Shown: positions 1 to 9,072, counted from the first letter of the stretch. The stretch is 64,000 nt of DNA from Psychrobacter frigidicola (GCF_007997305.1 NZ_VORZ01000001.1:124001-188000); one strand, 5' to 3'. The notes: generated from the letters alone by a model not told the origin. Made by a program: numbers and translations.

Positions 1-36
1 CTGTTTGGTCAGTCTGCGTTGCCGAATTAATGCCAT
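1..36 (-). CDS. Partial 5' end of a gene leaving the left edge, possibly ribosome small-subunit GTPase RsgA
   Basis: Only 12 codons are inside the window, reading leftward as M-A-L-I-R-Q-R-R-L-T-K-Q. An AGG-containing ribosome site lies about 9 bases upstream of the ATG. The basic start, with an R-R-L-T-K-Q core, resembles the N-terminus of RsgA (YjeQ), the late 30S-assembly GTPase. rsgA is often found divergent from orn in Pseudomonas and Acinetobacter, and here the frame is divergent from orn. The identification rests on these few residues and on synteny, so it is tentative. The roughly 230 bases between this start and orn are AT-rich and presumably hold both promoters; I could not assign hexamers with confidence. 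Confidence 0.4.
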   Translation of the reverse strand, partial: MALIRQRRLTKQ

Positions 37-264
37 GAAGGGTGACCTATTAAAAAATATTGCTAAGTGTAGCGTGAAAATTTGCTAACATACAGCCTAA
101 AGCGCCTATGACAGCCAGTGATTTTGTAACGTTTTAGGTACAATGCAAATCATATGCGGGCAATTTAAACTATTATTTGTACCCCATGGTATTTGCTAAT
201 AACTATTTATTAACAACCATTTATTAATAACTATTGATTAAGCATATTAAATATAGGATAGCTT

Positions 265-852
265 ATGAGTACCAGCGACCATCCCAATAAGATTAGAATT
301 AAAAACCAAGGTAAAAAAGGGCTGGTATGGATTGACTTAGAAATGACCGGACTTGATACCTTAAATGATGAGATTATCGAGATTGCTACTGTCGTGACCG
401 ATGAAGACTTAAATGTCTTAGCAGAAGGCCCAGTTTTTGCTATCAAAGTATCTGATCGTAAGTTAAACGGTATGGATGATTGGAATACCAAGCAACACGG
501 GCAGTCAGGTTTAGTAGATCGGGTGCGCCGTAGTACGGTTACTTTAGCGGAAGCAGAAGCCGAAACTATTAAGTTTTTGAATAAATGGGTGGACAGCGGT
601 AAGTCGCCTATGTGCGGTAATTCTATTTGCCAAGACCGCCGTTTTATGGCGCGACAAATGCCAGAATTAGAGAGATTTTTTCATTATCGCAACCTTGATG
701 TGTCCTCCATCAAAGAGCTATGCTTTCGCTGGCGCCCTGATATTCTTAAAAACTTTGAGAAGGGTGGTAGCCATTTAGCGTTAGATGATATCCGCGACTC
801 TATTCGCGAGCTTAGGCATTATCGTCAGCACTTTTTTAATTTGCTACCTTAA
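265..852 (+). CDS. orn: Oligoribonuclease (3'-5' exoribonuclease for 2-5 nt RNAs)
   Basis: Orn degrades nanoRNAs and pGpG to mononucleotides in the cytoplasm and is usually essential in gammaproteobacteria. The protein has 195 residues against about 180 in the family; the extra length is a polar N-terminus of about 18 residues. The DEDDh exonuclease signature is visible: D-L-E-M-T-G-L-D at residues 24-31 supplies the first two acidic ligands, and the H-L-A-L-D-D segment near residue 170 supplies the catalytic His and last Asp. The start follows an AGGATAG ribosome site. The gene is monocistronic, divergent from the gene at the left edge, convergent with lpxH, and ends at a perfect palindromic terminator. 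Confidence 0.96.
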   Translation: MSTSDHPNKIRIKNQGKKGLVWIDLEMTGLDTLNDEIIEIATVVTDEDLNVLAEGPVFAIKVSDRKLNGMDDWNTKQHGQSGLVDRVRRSTVTLAEAEAETIKFLNKWVDSGKSPMCGNSICQDRRFMARQMPELERFFHYRNLDVSSIKELCFRWRPDILKNFEKGGSHLALDDIRDSIRELRHYRQHFFNLLP

Positions 853-880
853 GTTTAAGCCGTTCGATAAATGTAGTATT

Positions 881-920
881 AAAAAAAGGGTTTGTTGACT
901 AGTCAACAAACCCTTTTTTT
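881..920. terminator. Perfect 40-bp palindrome, bidirectional terminator between orn and lpxH
   Basis: Two exact 20-base arms meet with no spacer. The outer 7 bases are A on the left and T on the right, and the inner part is GC-containing. Read on either strand this gives a hairpin followed by a T-run, so it can serve both convergent genes. Confidence 0.9.
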
Positions 921-1005
921 TAACGTCTTTTTTAAGAAAGTTATTTAATAAACGTTACTAAGTTTTGCAGTCTTATAAAGTTTGTAACCCTACACTAGCT
1001 TAAAG

Positions 1006-1863
1006 CTATCTTGGCAAAAACTTAAATTCAAATAATCCAAATCCGGCATTATTAGTATTGCTGTCAATATCTGTATCGATATCTGTCGTAATGGCACCAA
1101 TAACAGCGCTAACTTTAGGCTGGCGTGTGTCTTTATCGAGCAGGCGCCAATCACCAAGCACGTAGCGGCTTCTGCCATCAGAGCTGCGATGAATCTCAGG
1201 ACGATGCGTATGACCATGTAGCAGCGCGTCAAAGGTATAAAGGGCGTAATTCACCGCGCCTTCATTCACATCCATAATATGAGCGGCTTTAGTAGTATTT
1301 TTTTCTTTACTTTTTTGCCTTATATTCTCGGCAATGGCCAAGCGTTTTTCTAATGATTTATTGAGCAGATACCACTGGGTTACTCTGTTGCGCATTATTT
1401 TGCGAAAGAACTGATATTTTTTATCATCGGTACAGAGGGCATCGCCATGCTCTAAACGATACCGCTGCTGTCCAATATGTAAGGTATAAGGCTCATAAAT
1501 CAGCTCACCACCGAATACATTACAGAAAGGCTGACCTAATAAAAAATCACGGTTGCCATGCATCACTAATACTTCACAACCATCAACACGCAGTTGTTTT
1601 AACTTCATCATCAGTGGGGTTAACCAATGTGTCTGTTGTTCAATCTCTGATAGTGATAAATAAGCGTCATCCCCTAGCCACACCTCAAACCAATCCCCTA
1701 GAATGAATAAGCGCTTAAGGGCAGGTAGGGCAAGACAGTCATCAAGCAAGGCCAAAAAAGCCTGCACTAAGGCAGGCTCTTCAGGTGATAAATGCAAGTC
1801 GCTAATCAATACTTGCCGCACCTCATGAGGGCGGGTGGTAATCAGATGGTCGAAACTTTGCAT
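1006..1863 (-). CDS. lpxH: UDP-2,3-diacylglucosamine diphosphatase LpxH
   Basis: LpxH hydrolyses UDP-2,3-diacylglucosamine to lipid X in lipid A synthesis at the inner face of the cytoplasmic membrane. The calcineurin-like metallophosphoesterase motifs appear in order: S-D-L-H-L-S (residues 21-26), G-D-W-F-E-V-W, H-G-N-R-D-F, H-G-D-A and H-G-H-T-H-R-P. The protein has 285 residues against about 240 in the family. The excess is an N-terminal stretch before the first motif and a C-terminal tail with an Asp/Thr/Asn-rich repeat. It lies 32 bases downstream of ppiB on the same strand and is probably cotranscribed with it. The ppiB-lpxH pair is conserved in many gammaproteobacteria. Confidence 0.93.
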   Translation of the reverse strand: MQSFDHLITTRPHEVRQVLISDLHLSPEEPALVQAFLALLDDCLALPALKRLFILGDWFEVWLGDDAYLSLSEIEQQTHWLTPLMMKLKQLRVDGCEVLVMHGNRDFLLGQPFCNVFGGELIYEPYTLHIGQQRYRLEHGDALCTDDKKYQFFRKIMRNRVTQWYLLNKSLEKRLAIAENIRQKSKEKNTTKAAHIMDVNEGAVNYALYTFDALLHGHTHRPEIHRSSDGRSRYVLGDWRLLDKDTRQPKVSAVIGAITTDIDTDIDSNTNNAGFGLFEFKFLPR

Positions 1864-1895
1864 TTATCATAATCCTAGTAGTTTATATAAGGCGC

Positions 1896-2408
1896 TTACT
1901 CAGAAATAATCTTCGCTGAGTTGATGATAACTGGCGTTTTTGGCACATCAGCATGCATACCGAAGCGACCAGTAGGGACACCTTTCATTTTTTCAATCAC
2001 ATCCATACCGCTTGTGACTTTACCAAAGACGGTATAACCCCAACCTTGGGCGTTTTTACCAGTATGGTTTAAGAAGTCATTGTCTTTTACGTTCACAAAG
2101 AACTGGCTCGTTGCTGAATGCGGGTCGTTGGTACGCGCCATAGCAAGGGTACCAGCGTCATTTTTCAAACCGTTATCAGCTTCGTTTTCAACCGGTGCAT
2201 TGGTGCCTTTTTCTTTCATCTCAGCGTCCATACCGCCGCCTTGAATCATAAAGCCATCAATGATGCGATGAAAGATAGTGCCGTCATAATGGCCAGATTT
2301 TACATAGTTTAAAAAGTTTTCTACGGTTTTTGGGGCTTTTTCTTCGTTAAGTTCGATAACGATCGCACCCATAGTGGTGTCAAGTTCTACTACTGGCATA
2401 TCTACCAT
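1896..2408 (-). CDS. ppiB: Cyclophilin-type peptidyl-prolyl cis-trans isomerase
   Basis: This is a cytoplasmic proline isomerase that assists protein folding. From the chosen start it has 170 residues, normal for PpiB, and has no signal peptide. The cyclophilin core is clear: [13 protein letters not shown] and the [15 protein letters not shown] segment. The frame is open for 30 more codons upstream, but the ATG at 2408 has an AGAAAGGAA ribosome site at good spacing and starts exactly where the domain begins, so the longer form is rejected. It is divergent from glnS and upstream of lpxH. Confidence 0.95.
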   Translation of the reverse strand: MVDMPVVELDTTMGAIVIELNEEKAPKTVENFLNYVKSGHYDGTIFHRIIDGFMIQGGGMDAEMKEKGTNAPVENEADNGLKNDAGTLAMARTNDPHSATSQFFVNVKDNDFLNHTGKNAQGWGYTVFGKVTSGMDVIEKMKGVPTGRFGMHADVPKTPVIINSAKIISE

Positions 2409-2659
2409 ATTATATTCCTTTCTAATTGCAGCACCTAAAATAGCACTGTGGTGAGTTGATGGTGTGGTTAGTCTAACGACTTTTTTGTCGCCTGTCATGT
2501 ATCAGGCTGTTAATGCGTTTGTGAAACCTGATAGAATAAGGCAATTTTAACTTTTCTTAGTATATTTCTTTAGTAATTATTGATTATTCCCTTCTGAATT
2601 TTTATGAGGCGTGATCGCACGCACCATAACCTGATAACTTGCGCTAGGAGCAATGCCCC

Positions 2660-4399
2660 ATGAGTGACAACTCGAGTAATATTGAACAAAAAGTGGAACA
2701 AAAAAATGACTTTATTCGTAATATGATTCGTGAAGATGTCAAAGCGCAAAAATATAAGCAAATTGTCACGCGTTTTCCACCAGAGCCTAATGGCTATCTG
2801 CATCTTGGGCACGTGAAGTCTATCTGCCTGAACTTTGGCGTTGCTGAAGAGTTCGATGGTATCTGCCATTTGCGCTATGACGACACCAACCCCACAGCTG
2901 AAAAGCAAGACTATATCGATAATATCAAAAAAGACGTCCATTGGCTGGGTTTTGAGTGGGCAGGCGAGGCACTACATGCCTCTAGCTACTTTGACCAGCT
3001 CTATACCTGGGCAGTGCAGCTGATTGAGCAAGGCGAAGCTTATGTTGATATGCAAACGCCTGAGCAAATTAAAGACAATCGTGGCTCATATAAAGAAGCC
3101 GGTACCGCCTCTCCGCAACGTGATGCCAGTGTTGCCGATAACTTACAACTGTTTGCAGATATGAAGAACGGCAAATATGCCGAAGGTAAAGCCGTATTGC
3201 GTGCCAAGATTGATATGGCTGACCCTAATATGAACATGCGCGACCCGATTATTTATCGCGTCATGCATCAAGAGCATCATCAAACCGGTGATAAATGGTG
3301 TATCTATCCGATGTATGATTATGCTCACCCTTTATCTGATGCCATTGAAGGCATTACCCATTCGTTGTGTACCTTAGAGTTTGAAGACCATCGTCCATTT
3401 TATGATTGGATTGTGAATAAAATTGGCTTTGAGCAACCGCCACATCAGTACGAGTTCTCACGTTTAAACGTTGACCATACCTTGACCAGTAAACGCAAAC
3501 TTAAGCAATTGGTTGATGAAGGTATCGTTGATGGTTGGGATGACCCGCGTATGCCTACCGTTGCTGGTATGCGTCGCCGTGGTTATACCCCTGAAGGGTT
3601 ACGTGACTTCTGCCATCGCGTTGGTGTCGCCAAGGCCGATGGTGTGGTCGATATGCGCCTGCTAGAGTTTAGTATTCGTCAGTCATTAGATGACACGACC
3701 GCTCGTGGTATGGCAGTGCTTAAACCATTAAAAGTAACCATTACTAACTTTAGCGAAGCCGTCAGTAGTTGGGAATCTCAAAAAGCCGATAGTGTTACTG
3801 CCCGTTGGGATGATACCGCCCAAACCTTATGGCTAACCCAGCCTAATCATCCGAACGTCGATATGGGCGAGCGTGAAATTCCATTCACTGAAACGCTATA
3901 TATTGACCAAGGCGATTACGAAATTGAGCCACCAGCTGACTATAAGCGTTTATCACCAGAAAAACCAGAGATTCGTCTGCGCAATACTTATGTATTGGCT
4001 GTCTCTGAGCATGTGTTAAATGATGCAGGCAATGTCATTGAGCTAAAAGCAACTATTGACCCCGCTACTTTAGGTAATAACCCTGAAGGCCGTAAGGTTA
4101 AAGGCGTTATCCATTGGGTATCTGCTAGCCAAGGTGTCCCAGCTACCGTGCGTTTATATGAATCACTGTTTAGTGTTGAGGATCCAAGTAGCGTCAGCGA
4201 TGTCCATGCCGCACTCAATCCTAATTCATTGACTGAGCTGTCTGCAGTGGTTGAGCCGTCGCTTGCCAATGCTAATGCTGGCACGCGCTTTCAGTTCGAA
4301 CGTGAAGGCTATTTTATAGCTGATGAGATTGAACATAGCAGCGAGAAACCAGTATTTAACCAAATCGTAAGCCTACGTGACAGTTATAAACCGGCCTAA
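2660..4399 (+). CDS. glnS: Glutaminyl-tRNA synthetase
   Basis: GlnRS charges tRNA-Gln with glutamine. It is a class I synthetase of 579 residues, close to the usual 550-560. The HIGH-type motif appears as P-P-E-P-N-G-Y-L-H-L-G-H (about residues 40-51) and the KMSKS-type loop as L-T-S-K-R-K-L near residue 276. The C-terminal half carries the anticodon-binding beta-barrels, including the family-typical F-x-R-x-G-Y-F segment near the end. The start follows an AGGAG site with 9-base spacing. The gene is divergent from ppiB-lpxH; downstream is a hairpin terminator. Confidence 0.97.
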   Translation: MSDNSSNIEQKVEQKNDFIRNMIREDVKAQKYKQIVTRFPPEPNGYLHLGHVKSICLNFGVAEEFDGICHLRYDDTNPTAEKQDYIDNIKKDVHWLGFEWAGEALHASSYFDQLYTWAVQLIEQGEAYVDMQTPEQIKDNRGSYKEAGTASPQRDASVADNLQLFADMKNGKYAEGKAVLRAKIDMADPNMNMRDPIIYRVMHQEHHQTGDKWCIYPMYDYAHPLSDAIEGITHSLCTLEFEDHRPFYDWIVNKIGFEQPPHQYEFSRLNVDHTLTSKRKLKQLVDEGIVDGWDDPRMPTVAGMRRRGYTPEGLRDFCHRVGVAKADGVVDMRLLEFSIRQSLDDTTARGMAVLKPLKVTITNFSEAVSSWESQKADSVTARWDDTAQTLWLTQPNHPNVDMGEREIPFTETLYIDQGDYEIEPPADYKRLSPEKPEIRLRNTYVLAVSEHVLNDAGNVIELKATIDPATLGNNPEGRKVKGVIHWVSASQGVPATVRLYESLFSVEDPSSVSDVHAALNPNSLTELSAVVEPSLANANAGTRFQFEREGYFIADEIEHSSEKPVFNQIVSLRDSYKPA

Positions 4400-4451
4400 T
4401 CTATAAGTATTGAGGTCGTGCAACCATACTGAACAATAGTAGTTTGCAAGC

Positions 4452-4486
4452 TTGCCCATTTCTAGTACGCTAGGGGTGGGCATTTT
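4452..4486 (+). terminator. Rho-independent terminator after glnS
   Basis: The hairpin arms TGCCCA and TGGGCA enclose an inner CTAG/CTAG pairing and are followed by ATTTTT. It lies just downstream of glnS. Confidence 0.65.
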
Positions 4487-4532
4487 TATAATAAATAATA
4501 AATTTTTAACAGTAAACATTGAGGACATACGT

Positions 4533-5307
4533 ATGGCAAAATTTTTAAATAGTAGTGGCACGACCTATCATCTAGAGGAGTTGATTAAAAACGCATCTGA
4601 CCGTCTGATTATTATTAGCCCCTATCTCAAACTCAATGACCGTATTTCTCAAACTCAATGACCGTATTAAGGAGTTGTTAGAAGACCGCAACCGGTTAAA
4701 AATTGATATTCGGATTGTTTATGGTAAAAATGACTTGCAGCCAGAAGAGATTAACTGGCTTAAGAACCTCACCTTTATTCGTACTAGCTTTTGTAAAAAT
4801 CTACACGCTAAATGCTATCTTAATGAAAATGAATGCATTATTACCAGCCTAAACCTGTACGAGTTTAGCCAAGTGAATAATAATGAGATGGGCGTGCTTA
4901 TCTATCGTAATGAAGATACGAAGCTGTATGCTGATACCTATGATGAAGCCCAACGTATCATCCGTATCAGTGATGAAGTACGGATGTCGTTTGAAAAAAT
5001 TATGCCAACGCCAACGGCCGATGTCAATAATTCTAATAATAAGACTGTGAATACAGTCGTACCTTCTGTTTCCAAAGCAGCAGAAGATAGTGCAAAACCT
5101 AGCTACTCTAAACTGACGACGGCGAAGCTCGCTAAAGAGTTGGGAATCAAAACCCAAGAGCTGAACGATAGATTGCTGGAGATGGGTTATCTAGAGGAAA
5201 AAGAGGGCGAGTTGGTACTGACTGATACCGGTAGTGCAGCGGGTGGCACCAGTAAGCGCGGACGGTTCGGAGAGTTTTGTATATGGGATTCGGGAATGGT
5301 GATTTAA
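4533..5307 (+). pseudogene. PLD-family (phospholipase D-like) nuclease gene, frameshifted by a 22-bp tandem duplication
   Basis: The start is ATG 4533 with a GAGGA site. The frame begins M-A-K-F-L-N-S-S-G and carries an L-I-I-I-S-P-Y-L-K-L-N-D-R-I segment typical of the first strand of PLD-like domains. It then hits a stop at 4659-4661. The same motif restarts in another frame and runs to 5307. That part includes the single HKD-like motif N-L-H-A-K-C-Y-L and a later N-L-Y-E-F segment, then a winged-helix-like tail (T-T-A-K-L-A-K-E-L-G). The break is an exact 22-base direct repeat at 4625-4646 and 4647-4668. Removing one copy restores one frame of 250 residues. As it stands the product would be 42 residues. 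It could be a true pseudogene, an on/off switch or an assembly error. Family function is DNA/RNA or lipid phosphodiester hydrolysis; the substrate is unknown. Confidence 0.8.
4625..4668. repeat. Perfect 22-bp tandem duplication inside the PLD-family gene
   Basis: Two adjacent identical 22-base units each contain CTCAAACTCAATGACC. Their length is not a multiple of three, so the duplication shifts the frame of the host gene. Confidence 0.97.
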
Positions 5308-5494
5308 GAGGGTTTTTTATCACAATCAATGTAAAATTCCTCAACAGCCATTTGGCTTACTTATCTACAAATGGAATAAGCGCATTACAATCCGTCACAA
5401 GACATTCATAACCAGTTTGTTAAGATAAAATGAGTTTTTAACGATGTGGTAATCGTAATCTTTAAAATTCCTACATCAATTATAATAATACCGC

Positions 5495-5527
5495 GCGCTG
5501 AGGCAAATATAAATTTGTTATCAGCGC
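5495..5527 (+). promoter_or_regulatory. 5'-leader stem-loop ahead of the peroxiredoxin gene
   Basis: The arms GCGCTGA (5495-5501) and TCAGCGC (5521-5527) are exact complements, and CAAAT/ATTTG forms an inner stem. The hairpin ends 28 bases before the start codon, just upstream of the AAGGA ribosome site. A TATAAT-like element lies near 5480. The role is inferred; it may stabilise or control translation of the mRNA. I saw nothing else in 5308-5494. Confidence 0.45.
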
Positions 5528-5555
5528 ATAAATCTCGAGAAATAAGGACACAATC

Positions 5556-6194
5556 ATGGCACATTTACGTTTAGGCGATAGCGCACCGAATTTTGACGCT
5601 AGCACCACAGATGGTGATATCAACTTTTATGATTGGGCAGGGGATAAGTGGGTGGTTTTCTTCTCGCATCCAGCAGATTTTACCCCTGTGTGTACTACTG
5701 AGCTTGGTCGTGCTGCCGCCCTAAATGGCGAATTCCAAAAGCGTAATGTTAAGCCAATTTGTATTTCAGTTGATGGCTTAGAGGAGCATCACGCGTGGGC
5801 AAAAGACATTGGTGAGACGCAAGGTACGGATTTAAACTTCCCAATCATTGCTGATCCTAATAAAGAAATCGCTAATCTGTATGACATGATGCATCCCAAT
5901 GCAAGTACGACTGCTACGGTTAGAAGCGTATTCATTATTGATCCAAAGAAAAAAATACGCCTAATTCTGACTTATCCTGCGAGCTGTGGTCGTAACTTTG
6001 ATGAAATTCTCCGTGTTATTGATGCGCTGCAATTATCGGATGAGTATAATATTGCCACGCCAGTAGATTGGCAAGATGGTGATGATGTTATCATTCCGCC
6101 AAGTGTGAAGAATGAAGACATCGCAGCCAATTATCCTAAAGGCCATACAGAAATTAAGCCGTATCTACGTACGACGCCTGCGCCAAATAAATAA
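5556..6194 (+). CDS. 1-Cys peroxiredoxin (Prx6-type)
   Basis: This thiol peroxidase reduces H2O2 and organic peroxides. The 212-residue length and long C-terminal domain fit the Prx6/1-Cys subgroup. The peroxidatic cysteine lies in P-A-D-F-T-P-V-C-T-T-E (Cys46). The motif G-x-T-P-V-C is preceded by the F-F-S-H-P strand, and R-S-V-F-I-I-D-P follows. A second conserved Cys near residue 148 (P-A-S-C-G-R-N) also occurs in Prx6-type proteins. The start follows an AAGGACAC site. The gene is probably monocistronic and ends at a strong terminator; the next gene is a glutathione transferase, so thiol redox functions cluster here. Confidence 0.93.
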   Translation: MAHLRLGDSAPNFDASTTDGDINFYDWAGDKWVVFFSHPADFTPVCTTELGRAAALNGEFQKRNVKPICISVDGLEEHHAWAKDIGETQGTDLNFPIIADPNKEIANLYDMMHPNASTTATVRSVFIIDPKKKIRLILTYPASCGRNFDEILRVIDALQLSDEYNIATPVDWQDGDDVIIPPSVKNEDIAANYPKGHTEIKPYLRTTPAPNK

Positions 6195-6221
6195 TTAAGA
6201 ATTAAATAGCAGGTTTAGAAT

Positions 6222-6254
6222 AAAAGCCCTATAACTTAAAGTTGTAGGGCTTTT
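6222..6254 (+). terminator. Rho-independent terminator after the peroxiredoxin gene
   Basis: The hairpin has arms AAAAGCCCTATAAC and GTTGTAGGGCTTTT, with one mismatch, and ends in a T-run. Confidence 0.85.
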
Positions 6255-6406
6255 CACTATTCTCTTTACAAGCGTCGATGGACTTTTGCTATTATAATAA
6301 AGCTTGCTCTCATCTGAATTTTCTAAGCAATAGTCGTTTTAATTAAAATAACATGAAACCTGTCAGCACTGAAAAGCTGTTTGCTGTTTCTTACAAGGAG
6401 TTTGCT

Positions 6407-7069
6407 ATGAAAACATTATATGTAAGCCGTACTGCCCCTAATCCACGTAAAGCCTTAATTTTATTGGCTTCAAAGGGTATCGATATCGATGATATGGACG
6501 ACCTTGATGTGGTAGATATTGATATTGCCAGTAATGAGCATATGACCGAAGCCTTTACTAAAATTAATCCCATGCAGACCGTGCCAGTGATGATTTTGGA
6601 TGATGGAACGGTTCTTAATGATTCACAGGCAATTTGTGAGTATCTCGACCGCGTTTTTGGTGAGCGTTCAGTGATGGGCAATGATGTGGTTCAGCGGGCA
6701 CAAGTGTGCGCTATGCGCCGTACCGCTGAGTTTGAGGTGTTGTATAACTTTATGCTGGCGTTTCAACATAGCCATCCATCAAAAGCTCAGCGCGTTGATC
6801 AAGTGCCAGAATTTTCTCCTAAGTCTATTGAGCGAGCCATTAAAGCCTTGCCTTATTTTGAAGCGGCTTTAGAGGGACATGAGTACTTAGTAGGTGACCA
6901 GTTAAGTTTTGCTGATATTGTGCTTTATCTGGGACTTGATTTCGGTAAAGTGTTAAAAGTAAATCCAAACAAACAAGGTGAGAATCTTGCTCGTTTTTAT
7001 AAAAATATGAATGAGCGTTTTAGTATTCATAATATGGCAAAAGCTAAGCCAGCAGCGGATAACGAGTAA
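6407..7069 (+). CDS. Glutathione S-transferase family protein
   Basis: This is a cytosolic GST-fold protein of 220 residues. The N-terminal thioredoxin-like domain (about 1-85) starts M-K-T-L-Y-V-S-R and contains the cis-Pro segment Q-T-V-P-V-M and the glutathione-contact D-S-Q-A-I-C-E-Y-L. The all-helical C-terminal domain contains the capping-box-like L-S-F-A-D-I-V-L-Y. An upstream in-frame ATG at 6353 exists, but the ATG at 6407 has an AAGGAG site 8 bases away and begins the domain exactly. The substrate is not predictable. A hairpin terminator follows. Confidence 0.9.
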   Translation: MKTLYVSRTAPNPRKALILLASKGIDIDDMDDLDVVDIDIASNEHMTEAFTKINPMQTVPVMILDDGTVLNDSQAICEYLDRVFGERSVMGNDVVQRAQVCAMRRTAEFEVLYNFMLAFQHSHPSKAQRVDQVPEFSPKSIERAIKALPYFEAALEGHEYLVGDQLSFADIVLYLGLDFGKVLKVNPNKQGENLARFYKNMNERFSIHNMAKAKPAADNE

Positions 7070-7115
7070 GATTAATAGAACAGGTATTACCTTTACAAGC
7101 GTTATGTTTTACTTT

Positions 7116-7140
7116 ATGGACAACCTTTTGGATTGTCCAT
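7116..7140 (+). terminator. Probable terminator after the GST gene
   Basis: The arms ATGGACAA and TTGTCCAT enclose a short loop and are followed by a short T-rich tract. Confidence 0.6.
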
Positions 7141-7196
7141 TTTGCTATCTGGTATTGATAGATTGTTTTTTAGTAATTATGAAGGAGCATATTTAA

Positions 7197-7283
7197 ATGT
7201 GTTTGGATGATAAAACTTTAGGTTACGAAACCAAACACTTCGTTACAAAATCTAGTGATATCAAGGTTATAGTGGACAAATAA
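7197..7283 (+). CDS. Possible 28-residue small protein
   Basis: The frame is short, starting M-C-L-D-D-K-T-L-G-Y and ending V-I-V-D-K, with a clear GAAGGAG site 9 bases before the ATG. It lies alone in the 370-base gap between the GST gene and the next lipoprotein gene. It has no hydrophobic segment and no family that I recognise. The ribosome site is the only support, so it may be chance. I see nothing else in 7141-7440. Confidence 0.25.
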   Translation: MCLDDKTLGYETKHFVTKSSDIKVIVDK

Positions 7284-7449
7284 TCCGCACCTGCCAAGTA
7301 TGATATAAGCTATTTCGATTTGTTGTTATGTACTTTTATTCTAACAACTTCCTTTAACATGAGCATTATCATGAAGTTGTGATATTCGATAGCTAAATCG
7401 GCTGGCAATAAGGATGTGATTAAACTGTAACTTTGTAGGTATGTTAACT

Positions 7450-8364
7450 ATGAGCTCATCAACATCAACTTTAAAATTCACTTTGTTGCCAATATTACTG
7501 GCGGTAAACTTTGCGCTAACAGCGTGCCAAAACTCTTCCTCACCAGCCGATACTGAGGTGAAGGAGCGTACAGATGTGACCACCGATGCTAGCAACTCAG
7601 TAGTGTCTGAGGATGCCAACCCAATGAGCACGGCAACTGCGGATGCATCCATGACTCCTGAACAGCAAATGATTGATAACCTGTCTAAATATCGCTGGTC
7701 TCTGGTCACCGCGAATGATGGCACCAACCAGCCGCTGACCTCCTTGACGACTATAAAAGACCAAGTCACTTTAAATTTTAATAAAAACCAAGGACAGGCT
7801 ACTATCAGCTATAGCGTTGGCTGTAACACCATGAGCGCCGCTTATCAGCTACAGGGCAGCCAGCTCAGTACTGAAGACAGTATGAGTACTAAGATGTCAT
7901 GTGGCGATCTTAATGCGGCAGAAAACCGTCTCAATGACCTGATGGAAGGTGACAGCCAACTGGACTTGGTAGACGGTGACACGCCAATGCTAACGCAGGT
8001 GACCAGTGATTCTATCACTTTAGTGTGGCAAGGAAGAATGACAGCGCAAGCAAAATATAATAGTAAAGGCGAGACGGTGTTTTGGGCAGTGGATTCCGCA
8101 ACCAAGCCATGTGTGAATAACAGCGCGCAGGCATGTTTGCAAGTCAAGTCAGTGACCTATGATGAACAAGGCGTGAAGACGAGTGAAAGCGCGTGGACTG
8201 AATTTGCAGGAGATATCGATGGTTACCAACATGACGGTAACCATAACGAAGTGCTGCGTCTACAGCGTTATAAACTTGATGGCAAGAAAGACTCAGCAGA
8301 TGTAACCGATGAAGATCATGCCTACGTACTTGATACTATTATCGAAACTACCGCTACAAAGTAA
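7450..8364 (+). CDS. Lipoprotein with META (HslJ-like) domain and C-terminal DUF4377-like domain
   Basis: The N-terminus is a lipoprotein signal: a hydrophobic stretch L-L-P-I-L-L-A-V-N-F-A followed by the lipobox L-T-A-C (Cys26 from this start). After a Ser/Thr/Asp-rich linker comes a META domain (roughly residues 75-200). It shows the typical W-x-L start, the G-C-N-T-M strand, the K-M-S-C-G segment and a final L-V-W-Q. The last 100 residues (F-W-A-V-D-S to the end) contain paired cysteines and an A-C-L-Q-V-K strand as in DUF4377. META lipoproteins such as HslJ link to envelope stress or antibiotic tolerance; the exact role is unknown. ATG 7441 is also in frame, but GTAGGT is better spaced for 7450. 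Confidence 0.8.
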   Translation: MSSSTSTLKFTLLPILLAVNFALTACQNSSSPADTEVKERTDVTTDASNSVVSEDANPMSTATADASMTPEQQMIDNLSKYRWSLVTANDGTNQPLTSLTTIKDQVTLNFNKNQGQATISYSVGCNTMSAAYQLQGSQLSTEDSMSTKMSCGDLNAAENRLNDLMEGDSQLDLVDGDTPMLTQVTSDSITLVWQGRMTAQAKYNSKGETVFWAVDSATKPCVNNSAQACLQVKSVTYDEQGVKTSESAWTEFAGDIDGYQHDGNHNEVLRLQRYKLDGKKDSADVTDEDHAYVLDTIIETTATK

Positions 8365-8409
8365 ATCCGTAATGCGATTTATAATTCAATAAATCATCAG
8401 CGCTTAAAA

Positions 8410-8441
8410 CAAAAAACACATGTCTAAGTGCGCGTGTTTTA
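8410..8441. terminator. Imperfect hairpin between the META lipoprotein gene and ruvC
   Basis: The arms AAAACAC and GTGTTTT flank a loop with a further TG/CG pairing. It lies between convergent genes and could act on both. It is weaker than the other terminators here. Confidence 0.45.
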
Positions 8442-8487
8442 TGGGTGGAATAATTCTATAAATCTCTAATTTTAAGAGAGTAAGTAA

Positions 8488-9072
8488 TTAACGTCGGTTA
8501 TTTAAGTCTTCTTCCGTTAAGCGCCAACGGCCTTTTTTCTTTGTAGCGCCGCGTCCGCTCATACCACTATTTAGCAATAGTTTAGTCATAGAGTGGCTTG
8601 AATGCGCATGACAAATGGCGCAGGCAAGACCATCGGCAGCATCTTGTTGAGGTACGACATCAAGCTTCAGAATGCGACAAACCATCTCTTGCACTTGCTC
8701 TTTGGCGGCGGCACCATACCCGCAAACCGCTTGTTTGATTTGGCGCGCTGTATATTCTGACACTTCTAAATCTAAAGCGACCATTGCTGCAATTGCTGCA
8801 CCGCGAGCCTGCCCAAGTTTCAGCGCTGAGTCTGGGTTCTCTGCCATAAATACCTGCTCAATAGCGGTATAAATAGGCTCGTCAGCATACTTTAGATGAT
8901 GCTGCGTAATTCGCGTTAAGCCATTAAAGATGCGCTTAAGACGTTCTGGCATCTCTTTAGTATCTGTCCGAATAGTACCGGCATCAATATAAGTCAGCTT
9001 ATCCCCCGTTTGTTGGATAATGCCATATCCTGTCATCCGCGAGCCGGGATCAATCCCAATAATAATTGCCAT
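8488..9072 (-). CDS. ruvC: Crossover junction endodeoxyribonuclease RuvC
   Basis: RuvC resolves Holliday junctions by paired nicks, acting with RuvAB. The protein has 194 residues from the chosen ATG. The start [11 protein letters not shown] carries the first catalytic Asp. The E in A-I-E-Q-V-F and the acidic pair in Q-Q-D-A-A-D-G-L-A complete the RNase H-like site. A GTG five codons upstream is in frame, but the GGAA site fits the ATG at 9072. The C-terminus has a Lys/Arg-rich tail. ruvC is separated here from ruvA-ruvB, which lie near 25 kb. Confidence 0.95.
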   Translation of the reverse strand: MAIIIGIDPGSRMTGYGIIQQTGDKLTYIDAGTIRTDTKEMPERLKRIFNGLTRITQHHLKYADEPIYTAIEQVFMAENPDSALKLGQARGAAIAAMVALDLEVSEYTARQIKQAVCGYGAAAKEQVQEMVCRILKLDVVPQQDAADGLACAICHAHSSHSMTKLLLNSGMSGRGATKKKGRWRLTEEDLNNRR

